A DNA stretch of 64,000 nucleotides. Source: Rhizodiscina lignyota (taxonomy: Eukaryota; Ascomycota; Dothideomycetes; Aulographales; Rhizodiscinaceae). Within the stretch, counting starts at the first letter, position 1; each line of letters begins with the position of its first letter. The position numbers were made by a program, and so were the translations under genes. Of the stretch, positions 10,603-22,572 are shown in pieces. The stretch is taken from the NCBI GenBank assembly GCA_010015805.1, contig ML978143.1:186001-250000 (forward strand), written 5' to 3'. Under the pieces are notes generated by a model that worked only from the letters and a program-made list of their open reading frames with translations, ran no database searches and had not been told where the DNA came from.

Positions 10603-12075
10603 CTTGACAACAGACGAATCTAAATTATCACTTTTCCACGTTCTCGACATGATATGCTCTGGTGCCTCTCTAAAGTGAGGCGGTTCTTCCATCGAGCCTG
10701 CCTAGGTGCTGTTGCATAACTACAATCGGAGACAATTGTTCTTCAACATCTTAGCACCAATCGCACCACGACCACTTTGGTTCCTGGCAGTACTTACTCT
10801 GTCGCTTAGACGCAGCCACTCCAGCGTTGCTTGGATTGCAGATGACCATTCTTGCCTCCAGCGCACACTTCGTATCTAGTATCGCTCTAGCCATGTAGGA
10901 AATCTCTTTACACATAATATGAGTGTTGATACGGGTTCTATTAAAATCACTGTCTGCCTATCGTACCTGATCGAGCATTTAAGACCCCATGTAGTTCCTG
11001 TTTCCTCAGGGATTTATATATATAACTGCTACAACTGGGGAGATGCCTTCAAACAATTTCCAGATGTGGCCCAGACCAAGATGTCTAAGTAATGATGCAG
11101 CACGTCTCCTTTTCCCGCGGTATCCGGTCTGAGCAAAATGTTCATCAACTTTTTGGCACTTTTCGATTATCAACCCTCACCCAAAACGTCTTCGCAACAT
11201 TCGCTGCTGCTAACGGTGCATGTGATGGCAGGTAGCACTAGGTGATACTAGCTAAGTATAAGTTTTAGTTCTTATAGCTTGTTCGAATTCAATCTTAGTT
11301 CATGTGGCATCGTTCAGCTACTTTAGATTATTCATTATATATTTCTATACGTACGGTTGATATAATATCCCCTTATAACCGATATGGATATTCCGGTAAC
11401 ATCATTTGGTAGCTTTAATGGCCGTGTCGCTCCATCGTGTCGAAAAACCAAGGTGGCCGGCTAAGCATAGTCTCTATAGAGTTTTTGGATGCTCATCTGT
11501 GTGAACTGGGAGCATGCATAGACAGGCGAAAACCATTTCGCATAGACAAGCATATTTCCGGCGATATTATTGTATCAATAAGATATGTACACGAACGCTT
11601 TCCTGGCGATCTTCTAGGCGAGAAGTTAGAACGAACGGAAGGGAACGCTAATTCGGTGGTACAGAATTGTCCAGAACAGAAAGTAGAAGCAGAAGGATAG
11701 GAATTGAAGTGCTCCGCTTTAACCGTATAAATTATATCGAAGTGATGCTCCCCCAGATAACTAAACAACTGAAATCCCAGAGTGGTTCAGGTTTAGGTGC
11801 GCCCCTCGATTCAAATATGACCTAGCCGACTCATAATTCGAGAAGACACCGGTTATGCTGAACACTTTTTGTTGATGATGATGCACTTCAAATGCCAAAA
11901 GACAAGCTACAGTACTTGGCCGCAGAGAGTAGAGCCATCATTCCCTGCAAAACTCACCCGGTATGGAGTAGTTCCCATCCGGACATGTGTTTACATAGAT
12001 CACCAGAGGACTCCGGAGCACATGATAGACCCATCAGTTTGCTCAGACGCACAAGTTCAACACAATCATTCACAT
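10603..12075. other. AT-rich intergenic region
   Basis: About 1.5 kb between two convergent genes, strongly AT-rich around 11250-11400. Short open frames lack family features or plausible splice partners. No RNA gene or repeat was recognised; decayed repeat DNA is possible but not shown. Confidence 0.5.
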
Positions 12076-13157
12076 TCAAGCTAATTGGCCCTTCTTATAT
12101 GGAAACGTCGCCGCAAAATGCTCCGCAATCTGTGTCCTCGTGGCAATCCATACACCCGGCTTCGCGGTGATATACTCGACAAACTTCTTCAGTGCCATCA
12201 ACCTGGCCGGCTTGCCCGTGCATCTGCAGTGCAGCGCGACCGTCATCATCTTCGGCATACCCGCCACACCCTCCTCATACAGCACATCGAACGCGCTTTT
12301 GATGTGATCATAAAAGTCGTTCGGCGCACTGAAGCCCTGGGCGACGTAGTACTTGAAGTCGTTGCAGTCGTAGCTGTAGGGTACCATAAGCATGCCCTTG
12401 GGGTTAGGGTCATCCTTCTCGGCGGGGACGTCCTGCCAGTAAGGCACGTCGTCGGCGTAGGAGTCCGAGTTCCAGACAAGCGGGACGCCCTTTTCCTTGT
12501 ATACATCCCACACGAGAGCGTGCGAGCGGGGGGAGAGGCGCCCATAGTACCAGCCCTTGGGGTAAGAGCCCGTGAGATTTTTGATTGAATCCATGCCCTT
12601 GCGGATGTACTCCTTCTCCTCCTCGGGGCCGACGGTGTGGTAGTCGATCCAGCGGTAGGCGTGCGAGGCGATGTCATGGCCGTTCTCAACTGAGGATTTG
12701 GCGACCTCGGGGTTGTCTTCTAGTGCTTTGCCTACTGCGTATCTATATCGCACTCGTTAGAAAACGCCGAAAGAAAGAAAGAGCTCGTGAAAGTTTCATA
12801 CAGCGTATATTTGATGTTGTACTTGTTAAACAGGCGAAATATGCGCCACACGCCCGCTCGCGAGCCATAATCGTACTCCGACTCTATGTTAATCGCACGC
12901 TCTTGAATGTATGGTTCGCCACCGGGCTTCTCCCACAGGCCAGTCTCGCTGTGCAGATCGCCGTTCAGCACGCAGTTCTCTGCGCCCTCCTCGTAGTTGA
13001 TGACGAATGAGACTGCGATTTTGGCGTTGTTCGGCCACTCTGGATTGTGTGATTTGGACCCGTAACCGATGAGGTTGCGAGGGAAGTCGTAGTGATCATC
13101 CCACTTCCATGGCTTCACCTTTAGGTCGTCTGACTTTGGGAGGTAGAGAGTCGTCAT
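12076..13157 (-). CDS. Polysaccharide deacetylase family protein, PuuE/allantoinase-like
   Basis: Exons 13157-12802 and 12742-12076 join in phase 2 to give 340 residues. The protein begins near PRNLIGYG, followed by NYEEGAE, ENCVLNGD and YDYGSRAG. This layout is typical of the cofactor-independent allantoinase PuuE and related fungal polysaccharide deacetylases. The NodB-like core shows ENGHDIASHAYRW and, further on, VPYSYDCNDF and TVALHCRCTGKPAR. PuuE opens allantoin to allantoate in purine breakdown; other members act on chitin or related sugars. There is no signal peptide or carbohydrate-binding module, which favours a cytosolic role over cell-wall chitin deacetylation. The exact substrate remains uncertain. 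The P450 lies upstream on the same strand. Confidence 0.85.
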
Positions 13158-14061
13158 TTTGGAAGACTTGAGAAGGAGGTTTCACGGCAAGATACAGGTG
13201 ACAGCCAAGAATATGAGAGGTGCGAAAAGAACGCGAGACAGGACTGACGCTACATTAAAGTTATATGCTCATATGCAGGGCACTGATAACCATTATTCAA
13301 ACGCGTCCAAGAAGGATCGTCAGCACCCGTTTATCTCATGCTAGCCTCCCGAGTTAGCCGGCCTGATACCTTACTTCCACTTGAATGGCGGCCAATTCCC
13401 GCATTGGTGTGAGAAGAATTGGATGGAGGATGAGCGAAGTCGGCGTAGACCGAGGGCAAGAGAGATAGCGGACGCTCAGGTCCGCAGCTTGTCTAATTGA
13501 ACAGAGGGGTGTGAAGAGAACAGTCCGTGGAAGAGAGGACCTCGAGGGACTCAGGCTACATCGAGAAGCTTCTTCGAGAACCACAGTTATGTTCAAAATA
13601 TTGGGGCAGGGCTGATCACGGTTATGTATGGGGGAGGAGAGGAAGACGCGAAAACGCGTCGTTCCGCCGGAAGTCGGTACCCTATTTGGTTAGCTCAAAC
13701 GCTAACCACTTTAGGGAAATCGCCGAAGATGGGGGATATCGATATCTCTCCATGAACTACCTGACTAATGGCGAGCAGCTCTCGCACTTCAACGCAAGCG
13801 AGACTGTCTCTGAAAGCTTGATTTTATAGTCTTCGGAGTGCATGTCACAAGAACGCACCGTGGAAACATCGCCTACGAACAACGATCAGGCGACATGAAA
13901 TATTTGGCCACCGAGCAGATGTAGTAGCGTCTAACTATGACTAGCTCCTCCTATTCTATCGGAGTAAGAGTATGTCAGGCCTGAGTCTACCCCCCTTGAT
14001 ATAAAGATAATCCAGCTGCCGGGGAAGCTGTAGCGTCTAAGAGTGAGCAGCTTTTGTAATC
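13158..14061. other. Intergenic region with short duplicated segments
   Basis: No intact gene. A segment at 13785-13818 resembles 14062-14095. An ACGCGT lies at 13654-13659. The region may hold decayed coding DNA. Confidence 0.4.
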
Positions 14062-14315
14062 TTACTTCAAGGTTAGCGAGACTACATCTGAAAGCTGTGC
14101 GAACTCTGCCTTGAGGGTCCCTTTCAGTCCATTAGCTTGTCTCCGCAGCTCTGCCTCTGCGGCCACTTTCAGTTCGTTGAGCTGTCTCTGCAACTGCGAG
14201 AAGACCCAACAAGCGTGGCTGAAGAGTGGCGAGAAGATTCGGAAGGCGTGTCTGAGCGTGTTGTAGTTCTTTATGTGAACGTTGAAAGGAGGGCGTCTAG
14301 GTGAATGGGAATGAA
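14062..14315 (-). pseudogene. Possible coiled-coil gene remnant
   Basis: On the minus strand an open stretch of about 80 codons without an ATG ends at 14062. Its last half has heptad-like spacing (QLQRQLNELKVAAEAELRRQ), which looks coding rather than random. The frame is closed upstream by TGA, and a nearby ATG lies in a different frame. A diverged second copy of the final segment (QLSETVSLALK) is found at 13785-13818. I read this as a possible broken gene; a missed small exon is the alternative. Confidence 0.25.
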
Positions 14316-14381
14316 CTCTCCCATGAATTCTGTCCTTAAAGCTTCATCAATTCATACAAGTTCCTTTTCGATGACCAGTCT

Positions 14382-15863
14382 CTACCTAGGATGGAACCAC
14401 ACTCCCACACCCTCAAGCTTAGAAAGAAACGCTGCAGGCGTAAACGCACTCTTATCCCATTCAACCTCAACGTCATACTTCGTGAATACGGTAGCAAGCA
14501 TCTTCAGCAGAATAAATTGAGCTAGATACTGCCCAGGACACGATCTCGACGGACCACCCCATATCAACAGCGCTCGTTGCATCGCCCTTACATGCTCCGC
14601 ATCGCCCACGAGCCATCGATCGGGATTGTACGTCTCTGCATCCGCGCCGTAGACGTCTGGATTGCGGTGTGCTACATAAGGACAGCATCCAACGGTCGTG
14701 CCCCCGGGGAGGTAGTATCCATCGACTGTGGTTCCGCGTCGAGGAACCTTGCGTCCCAATTGTACCCAGATGACTGGGATAATGCGCATTGCTTCTTTGA
14801 GGCATGCGTCGAAGTACGGTAGGACGGCGACTTCGCTGTATTTTGGCGGATCACTTAAATTCGCGCCGTCGAGCTCTGCGACCAAGCGAGCTTTAATATC
14901 CGGGTTTGTTCCAACGTTGGCAAAGAAAGAGAGCATCGAGACGAGGGTTGTGTCATGCCCCGCGCCCAGGTTTGTCAGAAGCATATTCTTCGACCACAGG
15001 AGTCTCCAATTCGGACGGCGGTGGTGTAGCAGAATCAAATCCTTCGCCATGTCATTTCGCGGATCGTCCTCGGGCGCCTTGTTCGCATCATCGATGCGCG
15101 CCTGCGCGTGAGCCCCTAGCCACTTGCTGAGATGGCTTTGATGCGGCGGCTTTATCAGGAATGCATAGCACACCAGCGGTCTCAGAGCTTTGAGTTTCTG
15201 GGAGATGTACGTGCCGATCTTGCTAAGCCCGATGACGCTGTAGTACTTCCATACCAGGTCATGCCCCCTGATAGCTCCGTGGTCATGGCCGTCTTTGATA
15301 TAGCCAGGACGGTCTGAGAATGAGACTTCTGCGAGCGCGTCGCACATGAAGGCGTGTAGTTTGATGTCTATGTCAAGCCCTTGTCCATTACCAGTACGCA
15401 GATTCTCCTCCAAGTCTACCAGCACCCTGTTCACGCTGTCCTCGTACTTTTGCACACTTGCTGTGGAGTAGACTGGGCCCACGATCCGTCGCTGCAGGCG
15501 GCGCTTTTCGTCGTTCATCTCTCCGAGGAAATCCAAACCGTCTGGTGTGTCATCAGAGCGAGTTATCCAGTACCAATCCGCCTTTACGAATCCGCTTCCC
15601 GCTCCGTAGACTGTCTTGAGTGACGATGCCGACCATACGCTCACTTCATTAGGGGATATGCGAACGACAGGCCCGTACCTCTTGTGTAGGTCAAGTGCAG
15701 CATGCTGGAAGTTCCCTCGGTGATATTTGTGGATGAGCCATAGTCTGGATATCCGTGCAAAGAATGGACCTGGAACGTTTGCCAGTGGGTGGAGGTAGAG
15801 GTTGTAGATGGCGTTTATCAACGGAAGAATGATAACTATAGCTGCTATCCAACCGACATCCAT
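14382..15863 (-). CDS. Cytochrome P450 monooxygenase
   Basis: A single exon of 493 residues, starting at the ATG at 15863; the open frame further up has no other ATG. The N-terminus is a hydrophobic anchor (WIAAIVIILPLINAIYNLY) for the ER membrane, followed by the LANVPGPF hinge. Landmarks: I-helix GAGHDTT, ExxR helix KEAMR, YNPDRW of the PERF region, and heme loop WGGPSRSCPG with the cysteine near residue 442. The heme loop departs from F-x-x-G-x-R-x-C-x-G by W for F and P for G. The reaction is NADPH-dependent monooxygenation of an unknown substrate. The absence of introns is notable beside intron-bearing neighbours. No PKS, NRPS or terpene synthase lies in the window, so membership in a secondary-metabolite cluster is not supported. 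Confidence 0.93.
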   Translation of the reverse strand: MDVGWIAAIVIILPLINAIYNLYLHPLANVPGPFFARISRLWLIHKYHRGNFQHAALDLHKRYGPVVRISPNEVSVWSASSLKTVYGAGSGFVKADWYWITRSDDTPDGLDFLGEMNDEKRRLQRRIVGPVYSTASVQKYEDSVNRVLVDLEENLRTGNGQGLDIDIKLHAFMCDALAEVSFSDRPGYIKDGHDHGAIRGHDLVWKYYSVIGLSKIGTYISQKLKALRPLVCYAFLIKPPHQSHLSKWLGAHAQARIDDANKAPEDDPRNDMAKDLILLHHRRPNWRLLWSKNMLLTNLGAGHDTTLVSMLSFFANVGTNPDIKARLVAELDGANLSDPPKYSEVAVLPYFDACLKEAMRIIPVIWVQLGRKVPRRGTTVDGYYLPGGTTVGCCPYVAHRNPDVYGADAETYNPDRWLVGDAEHVRAMQRALLIWGGPSRSCPGQYLAQFILLKMLATVFTKYDVEVEWDKSAFTPAAFLSKLEGVGVWFHPR

Positions 15864-16992
15864 CTTGCTGGTTTCAAGGAGTTTGCTATGTTTCGAGAGC
15901 TCTTGGTGCAGTGTTGGCTGGATAGCGGACAAGCCGGAGTAATCAGCTCCCAGAAGCTTATGATAATGAAATTGCCTCAGTTGGTTCCGAGGTTACATGC
16001 CGTGAACACCCCAACCCCGTTCGGAATATTGATCTACTCATTCAGCGTTGCGAATGAAGTCGTCGAAAAAACAAGAACGAAAGATAAAATCCACTTTATT
16101 AGGAAGCATTGAAATGAAAGCTGCACTTGGATAGGTGATCAAGATCGGGACAATAATAAGTCAAAGCAGGTCGCCGCTCGTCTTACATTGCCACCAGTAT
16201 CACAGTGTCAGCAAGATATCCAAACCGAGCAGGTGTCACTGGTGACAGGACGTTGCATGGGCAGCATGGCGTATCACCGGTATGGTGAATGAGGGAATGG
16301 CTGCGAGAGGTTAGCGGTCAAGAGCGATGCACCAGCCGGGATTTTAAATACAACCGATCGTGTCCTGTATGGCTATACAATAGCTCTCAAAGCGGTAATT
16401 GGTGCATCCAAACAGGAAGGAGCGATGTCCTGATACAATACTAGACTCGGTCGAGAACTGTGGAGGAGCATGTGTGGTAAGAAAATTCAAGAGCATTCAT
16501 TTCCTTCGGAAATACATCCTTCGGAAATACATCCTTGTGCGTGATGTCTACTCGCAAGATCGTAGCACTGCAGAAACCGATATTGTTCAGATGGATAAAG
16601 GGAACGGGTACCTCGTACAGTGCCTGAAGCGAGTCGTACTGTGATAAGAAAAAGGTCAGGAGTCGTCAAGCTGAAGCTGCTGGTAATGATCAGTCACCCA
16701 CACGATACGAGCAATGCTCGGTACTACCATGATAATGAAAGTATGCTGTGGAAATGAGATTAACGATATGGAAGAGGATGGTGGCCCTATGGGTCACTGT
16801 CTTGGACAGTGGGATATACCGTGTGAAGGCGCGTCGCTGCTTGTAAAAGGATCAGTCGGCCTCCCAGTTGGCTTTCCCCGAACCAACCTCGGGAGGTTCC
16901 CTTACGAGTACGACTCCGCATCTCTGCAGCTTCCTAAATCCTAAGGCTCAACATGTCATGCGTATCGCTCGCAATTGCTTCCATTCTTCACA
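15864..16992. other. Divergent promoter region of P450 and amidase
   Basis: No credible gene. Contains a 15 bp tandem duplication at 16503-16532. Confidence 0.5.
16503..16532. repeat. 15 bp tandem duplication
   Basis: The unit CCTTCGGAAATACAT occurs twice in a row. Confidence 0.85.
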
Positions 16993-18847
16993 ATGGAGCC
17001 CGCATACATATCGATCGCCCGCCGTAAGCAAGAGGAGCAGCGTAGTAAGATTCCCAAGGAATGGCTGCTGCCAGACCGTTTCCTGCCAACCCCGAGCACG
17101 AAGAATGTTCTTGATGTGATACCGCGGAGCGGACTCTTGACGGATCAGGAGAGGAGGATCACCGAGGATTATGATGCCACTGCCCTGCTTGAGGCGCTGA
17201 AGACTGGAAAGTTGAAGAGTGTGGATGTAACGAGGGCGTTTTGTAAGGTAGGATATGCCCCTCTGCTCGCGATAAGAGAAATGGAGACGCAGAGCTGACA
17301 CGCCTTCTCGAACAGAGAGCAGCAATTGCGCATCAATTGGTAACAGGAACCCTATGCCTCCTCTCAATTCAACTCTAACCATTCACCTAGACAAACTGCC
17401 TCACAGAAATCAACTTCGCCGCCGCCCTCTCCCGCGCCGCTTCCCTCGATGCACACCTCGCGCGCCATGGCAGCCCCACCGGACCCCTTCACGGCCTACC
17501 CATGTCCATCAAGGACAGCTTCCAGATTCCTGGACTCGATGCAACCGTTGGCCTCACCGCGCTGGCTTTCAAGCCATCCACCATCGCCTCCGACCTGACC
17601 GCGCTCCTCCTCGATGCCGGTGCTGTGATCCACTGTAAAACGAACATCCCTCAAACCCTCTCCGCGCTAGACTCGCACAACTACACCTTCGGGCGCGTGC
17701 TAAACCCCTACAACAGGCTTGTCACTGCGGGCGGAAGCTCCGGCGGCGAAGGCGCCTTAATCGGCCTACGAGGTAGTCCGCTCGGTGTAGGGACGGACGT
17801 CGGCGGGAGCATCCGCGTGCCTGCGATGTGCAATGGGATCTACGGGATCAAGCCGAGCTGCGGGCGTGTGCCGTACGGTGCGCAGCAGGACGGGCGGCCA
17901 GAGGCCAATGGACGGATGGGGATTCAGGCGTGCGCGGGGCCGTTGGCGGGCAGTTTGAGGGACTGTGAGACGTTTTTGAAGGCAATTGGTGAGATGAAGC
18001 CGTGGGAGAGGAGTCAGGATGTGTTGTATGGGTCTTGGGAAGAGCAGGGAAGATGTTCGCGGAAGATGCGGATTGGGGTTGTGAGGAGGGATGGGCTGAT
18101 TGAGCCGCTGCCGCCGGTGCAGAAGTTGATTGATGAGGTGGCTCAGGCTATGGGGAAGAGCGGGAGTATTGAGGTCGTGGAAATGGATATTAGCGAGGTA
18201 TTCTCGAAGGCACAGTCACTCTCCAATGCCCTGCTGGGCATTGAGGGCGGGAATTCGGTGTTCGATCTTATCGAATCAACTGGGGAACCGCTCAGTCCGT
18301 GGCTGCAGACAAGGATGAAGAGGAAAGCTTCTTCTACTTTGGAGCAGGCGAGAGTGTTGCAGGCCAGGAGGCTACAGCTGGAGAATAAGTTCCTCCAGAT
18401 CTGGAAGGACGCGCAGGGCGACATTGACTCGTTCATATGTCCGATTGCACCGCATCCCGTGCCGCCCATCGATCGGTGGAACGGAGTGAGCTATACCATA
18501 ACGTTTAACTTGATCGATCTGCCGGCTGGGGTGAGCTGCTGTTCTTTCACTTCCTCTTTCCACTAGCTGACGTCGTTCTCCAGGTAATACCCATACGCAC
18601 ATTCACGAGCGAAGACATGCGTGATGGCAAGTTCGCATTGCCTCCGGGAAAGCCCATAGGTTCATGGGATGCAAGGAATCGAGAGCTGTGGACAGACGTG
18701 GACAAGTCTGTGTATCTTGACACGCCAATGTGCATTCAAGTCGTAGCGCCGAAGCTGCAGGAGAAGCGGCTCTATGAGGCGATGCAGGCCATTGACGAGG
18801 CTGTAAAGCCGCTGCGCAAGACGTCTGGGCTAAAAGCGAATCTCTAA
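16993..18847 (+). CDS. Amidase-signature hydrolase (acetamidase type)
   Basis: Exons 16993-17247, 17316-17339, 17391-18530 and 18584-18847, all phase 0, give 560 residues. The second exon is a 24 nt microexon. The Ser-cis-Ser-Lys triad of the amidase signature family is visible: SIKD (K134), AGGSSGGEGAL (S209) and DVGGSIR (S233), at the family's spacing. The C-terminal exon carries LPPGKPIGSWD and ends in a helix. Such enzymes hydrolyse small amides to acid plus ammonia, as acetamidase AmdS does in nitrogen scavenging; the substrate cannot be told from sequence. No signal peptide, so probably cytosolic. Divergent from the P450 with 1.1 kb between them. Confidence 0.9.
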
Positions 18848-19765
18848 GAGAATGTGTGGCAGTAAATATGAGGTTATACCGAACCGCTCCATATAAGTTT
18901 GAGGATCTGCTGTGGTTGTACCCATTCCACAGCCGATCTATGTCGTAAGATATCGTAGTACGATGCATTACGTTAATGCACAGGATGGTAGATCAGTCGC
19001 TGCTGGACGCCACGATAGTGGCACCTGCAGTCGTTTCCGATTTAGAATTTCGATACGGAGTACTCCGTATCAGCCTTGCCTTTGAGCCTTGCCATACAGC
19101 CTTAGCCTTACTAGGACGTTGGAGTCTATATCTACAACTTACTCGAATTTGATGTGACAAACTCTTTGTCGTCTTCTGCCCGTTCCTACGATGAATGAAA
19201 CTAGGACGATGCCATGAATCGAGTCGAACTTCCGAAAAATCAACCTTAATCGTCGCAAGATACAAAGAGAGTTGAAAGCTCACAAAACTTTCCAGATATC
19301 GAAAATCCAACTGATATAGAAGGCAAAATTGGGGAGCGGCGCCGAGCTTTCCCTCCATTTGAGCTCACTTACTAAGCCTGTTCGGAAGATGGAAATTCCC
19401 TTTGTTGGTCTCCTGACAAAGCTGGGGAAGACTTATCACATTATCTCGTTGGGGCGGAGTGGGGCAAGATCAAACTTGGTTCATATATGGTGGAGACAGA
19501 CGGCATGGGATTTCATTTGTTCATGGCTGTAAACACCTCAGTTAGTCACATCAGGAGAGACTGTCAAGCTGAATTGAACCGATTTTCATTCCATCGTTTA
19601 TCATAGGTGTGAGCTGTGTCCTGCACCAAGCCACCGACTCCCAAGAGTGCATCCATGCCTTTTCTCTACCCGCTGCTTTTTCTTTTTGGTATCCCTCGCC
19701 AGACTCCAAATCCAGATTGTGATTCCACAATACCGTCATCATCAACCCCAGCTATACATGCTAGC
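18848..19765. other. Intergenic region between convergent amidase and GAD
   Basis: No gene recognised. Holds a perfect 20 bp palindrome at 19052-19071. Confidence 0.5.
19052..19071. repeat. Perfect 20 bp palindrome
   Basis: GATACGGAGTACTCCGTATC is identical to its reverse complement. The core GGAGTACTC recurs at about 58208. Confidence 0.85.
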
Positions 19766-21770
19766 TTAGCAGACAGCATGCGTCTTGCCATGCTTCCCCT
19801 GCAAGCTATGATCATCCTGGTCCTTATACGCCGCATTCGGGCCGCCCAGGACGCTCAGCTTGCGCCACTTGTTCGCTGCCTGCTGCACCATATGCTGGCG
19901 ATGGTCCTCGATCTTCCTCTCATCCATCTTATCCAGAGTCTCAAGCGCAAACTTGAAATCCTGGAGGAGGGCGTCGCAACGCGACTTGCTGAAGTCTTCG
20001 CGCACCACAACGCGCATCATCTTTAGGTTCTCGCTGTGCGGCGCCATGGTGTACGCGGGCACGACCCAGCCGCGCTCACGCAGCTGATGCGCGACGGCGA
20101 ACTCGTCGTACTTGGCACCCTTGCGGGGGTCGAGGCGGACGGCCACAAGCGGGAGGCCAGCACCGCTGAGCTTGGACATGATGATGAAGCCAAGCTCGGA
20201 GAGGTTCATGGCAAGGTAGTCGGCGGTGCGGGTGAGGTTGCTGTATTGCGCACGTGATCAGTCAGGGATCGCTTCCACATCATTATGCAAGCAAGTTGGG
20301 GTGATTAGGAAGCCTCCACACTAGCGGGACCTGCAGGAACCCTGCTTGGACAGGTAAGCAGAACTGAGCACTTACCACATAATCTTCCTGTAGCCACGCT
20401 TGCCCAGGCGAATGAGCTGGTAGTACTGGCCGATGATCTGGCTGGCGCCTCGTGAAAAGTTGAGCGTGAACGAGGCCTGGTCGGCGCCAAGGTAGTTGAT
20501 ATTGAAGATAAGCTCCTTGGGCAGGAACTCCGGGTCGCGCCAGATGACCCAGCCGACACCAGGGTACACGAGCCCGTACTTGTGTCCGGACACGTTGATG
20601 CTGACGACCTTGGGCAGGCGGAAATCCCACACGATGTCGGGCTTGGTGAAGGGAGCGACGAAACCACCGGATGCGGCGTCGACTAAATCATTATGATTAG
20701 ATTTCATTTTGATTTGAGCATTGGAGGAAATGAGCTCACCATGGATGCCGCAGTCAATGTCCTTCTCGACGAGGAGATCGTTGATCGCCTTAACATCCTC
20801 GTACTCTCCAGTGTACGTTGTGCCGAGAATAGCACAGATACCAATGGTGTTCTCATCCACGAGGTCGACTGCCTCCTCTGGGTCAATGACATAGCGGTCT
20901 GCTGTGCAGTAGACATATCTCTCCTCCACGTCAAAATATCTGGCCGCCTTCTCCCAGCACACCTGTACGGCGGAGTTCATGACGATGTTGGGTTTGTCGG
21001 TGGACTTGCCCTCCGCCTTGCGCTTATTCTGCCAGAGCTTCTTCATCGCAAGGACGGCCAACATGATGGCCTCGGAGGAGCCGATGGTGGAGGTTCCCAT
21101 GGCATTGGTCTTCTCGTCGTGCGCGGGGATGTTGAAGAGGCGAGCGATCATGGACACGCAGCGGTTCTGGATGTCGGCGGAGACGGGGTATTCCTCGTAG
21201 TCTGTTTGTACCGTGTCAATTAGCTTAAAATACGTTGGTTTTGATTTACAAATTGCTCTTACCGATGAAGTTCTTAGCGAAACCATCGACCATGAGCTTC
21301 TCGGCTTCCTCTTCCTGTGGGGTTGTAAGCCGATGAAAGGCACTCTCAGTTCACGACGCAAAATTACCATGTACGTCGTAACGAAAGATGCCAAGCTAAC
21401 ATTGTCGTCAGTACGTCATCTCCACTCATAATTGCCGTGTTTCCTTACTTGAGAGTTGGGTTTCCGTCAAGAGTGAGATCATCCCTTGGTGCCGGTACGT
21501 TAGCAGAAAATTTTCGACAAGCTCATTGCATGCCACTCACTTGATCATTCTGTACACAACCTCTCTGGGCATCTCCTTCTCGGGCATCTCGATCTTTGGA
21601 AGGTCTTGAGCGGCATACTTGGAGCCGTAGACGGAGATGACGGCTGGGTCCTCGTCTTCGAGGTCCTCGTCAGGAAAGATGGACGGGACACGCTCGAACT
21701 TGAATTTCTTCAGGCCGTCGACGACGGGGTCAACCTGAGCATCAGTTGGAATGCTAGCGAGGTGGACCAT
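19766..21770 (-). CDS. GAD1: Glutamate decarboxylase
   Basis: Seven exons on the minus strand (21770-21541, 21484-21449, 21395-21368, 21314-21263, 21201-20740, 20682-20376, 20240-19766) join in phase to give 529 residues. The enzyme uses pyridoxal phosphate to convert glutamate to GABA plus CO2 in the cytosol. It feeds the GABA shunt and takes part in acid and oxidative stress responses. Visible family blocks: [50 protein letters not shown], and SGHKYG with the PLP lysine near residue 304. Exons 2 and 3 are only 36 and 28 nt. The C-terminus is rich in Lys/His ([10 protein letters not shown]). A calmodulin site as in plant GAD is not evident. Gene symbol by family analogy. Confidence 0.95.
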
Positions 21771-22572
21771 GTTGTGCTAAGCTTGCTGTGGTGGAAAGAA
21801 GATTTGTGTTGTGAGAGTAAGGGGTCAGAACAAGCAAGTGGAGGGGTAGATGTGGGACGTGCGAGCTTCTTGTAGAGCTCCAGAAGATGTGGATGGGGTG
21901 TCGTGCGATCAAAAGCAAAGGGTGGAAGTTCTGATGGCGGGACGTAGCGAGGCTTAAGAGGCAGAGGGTGCGCGAATTGGAGGAGGGAGAGTGGGAGCGT
22001 GGCGATGGGAATTACGGTGACGACGAGCTGTGGATGAGCTGTGCTCGCTGAGCGGGCAGGGATTGGAGCAAGCTTCACGCCTAAAACATGCAAGCATCAC
22101 CCACATCCCGGGCCATGATGCGGCAGGAGGCCTCGGCCAATCAGCAGCCGTACCAGTCCGATTTAAGTGGCATACCAAGCTTTTCCTTCCCGCCTTCCGA
22201 GCCGGTTAGGGTTCTGTGGTGGCTCTTGGATGTCTTGGGTGAAGCTTCGCTTCCATGTGCCACCGTCGGCCGCATAGGGAGCAGTCTGCAGCCACTCTCG
22301 TTCAGCTGGAGGAGAGAGAATCGCGTCGTTCCTTCAGGTCAATGGTACGAAGACTGTTGCATTAGCCGTAAATGCTCCGCTTCCAGCGTGAGAGACGATG
22401 GGCCTAAAGGGGTTGGAATTGAGCGTTGTGTGCATAGTTCACGGCGGTGAATATATGAGTTACAAATGGCTACAAGAGGCAAGGCCAAGAGCTGCTAGGG
22501 CAAATCGTCCTCACAGCCAAATGAGCTCCTGTTGTTGGTAAACAAACGCTCCGCGGACCCGATTTCCAAAGC

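Noticed and set aside
14382-18847. P450 plus amidase as a secondary-metabolite cluster
   Set aside because: No PKS, NRPS, terpene synthase, prenyltransferase or transporter nearby; the neighbouring genes are primary metabolism.
20693-21223. 176-codon plus-strand frame
   Set aside because: Antisense to glutamate decarboxylase exon 5, which carries clear family motifs.
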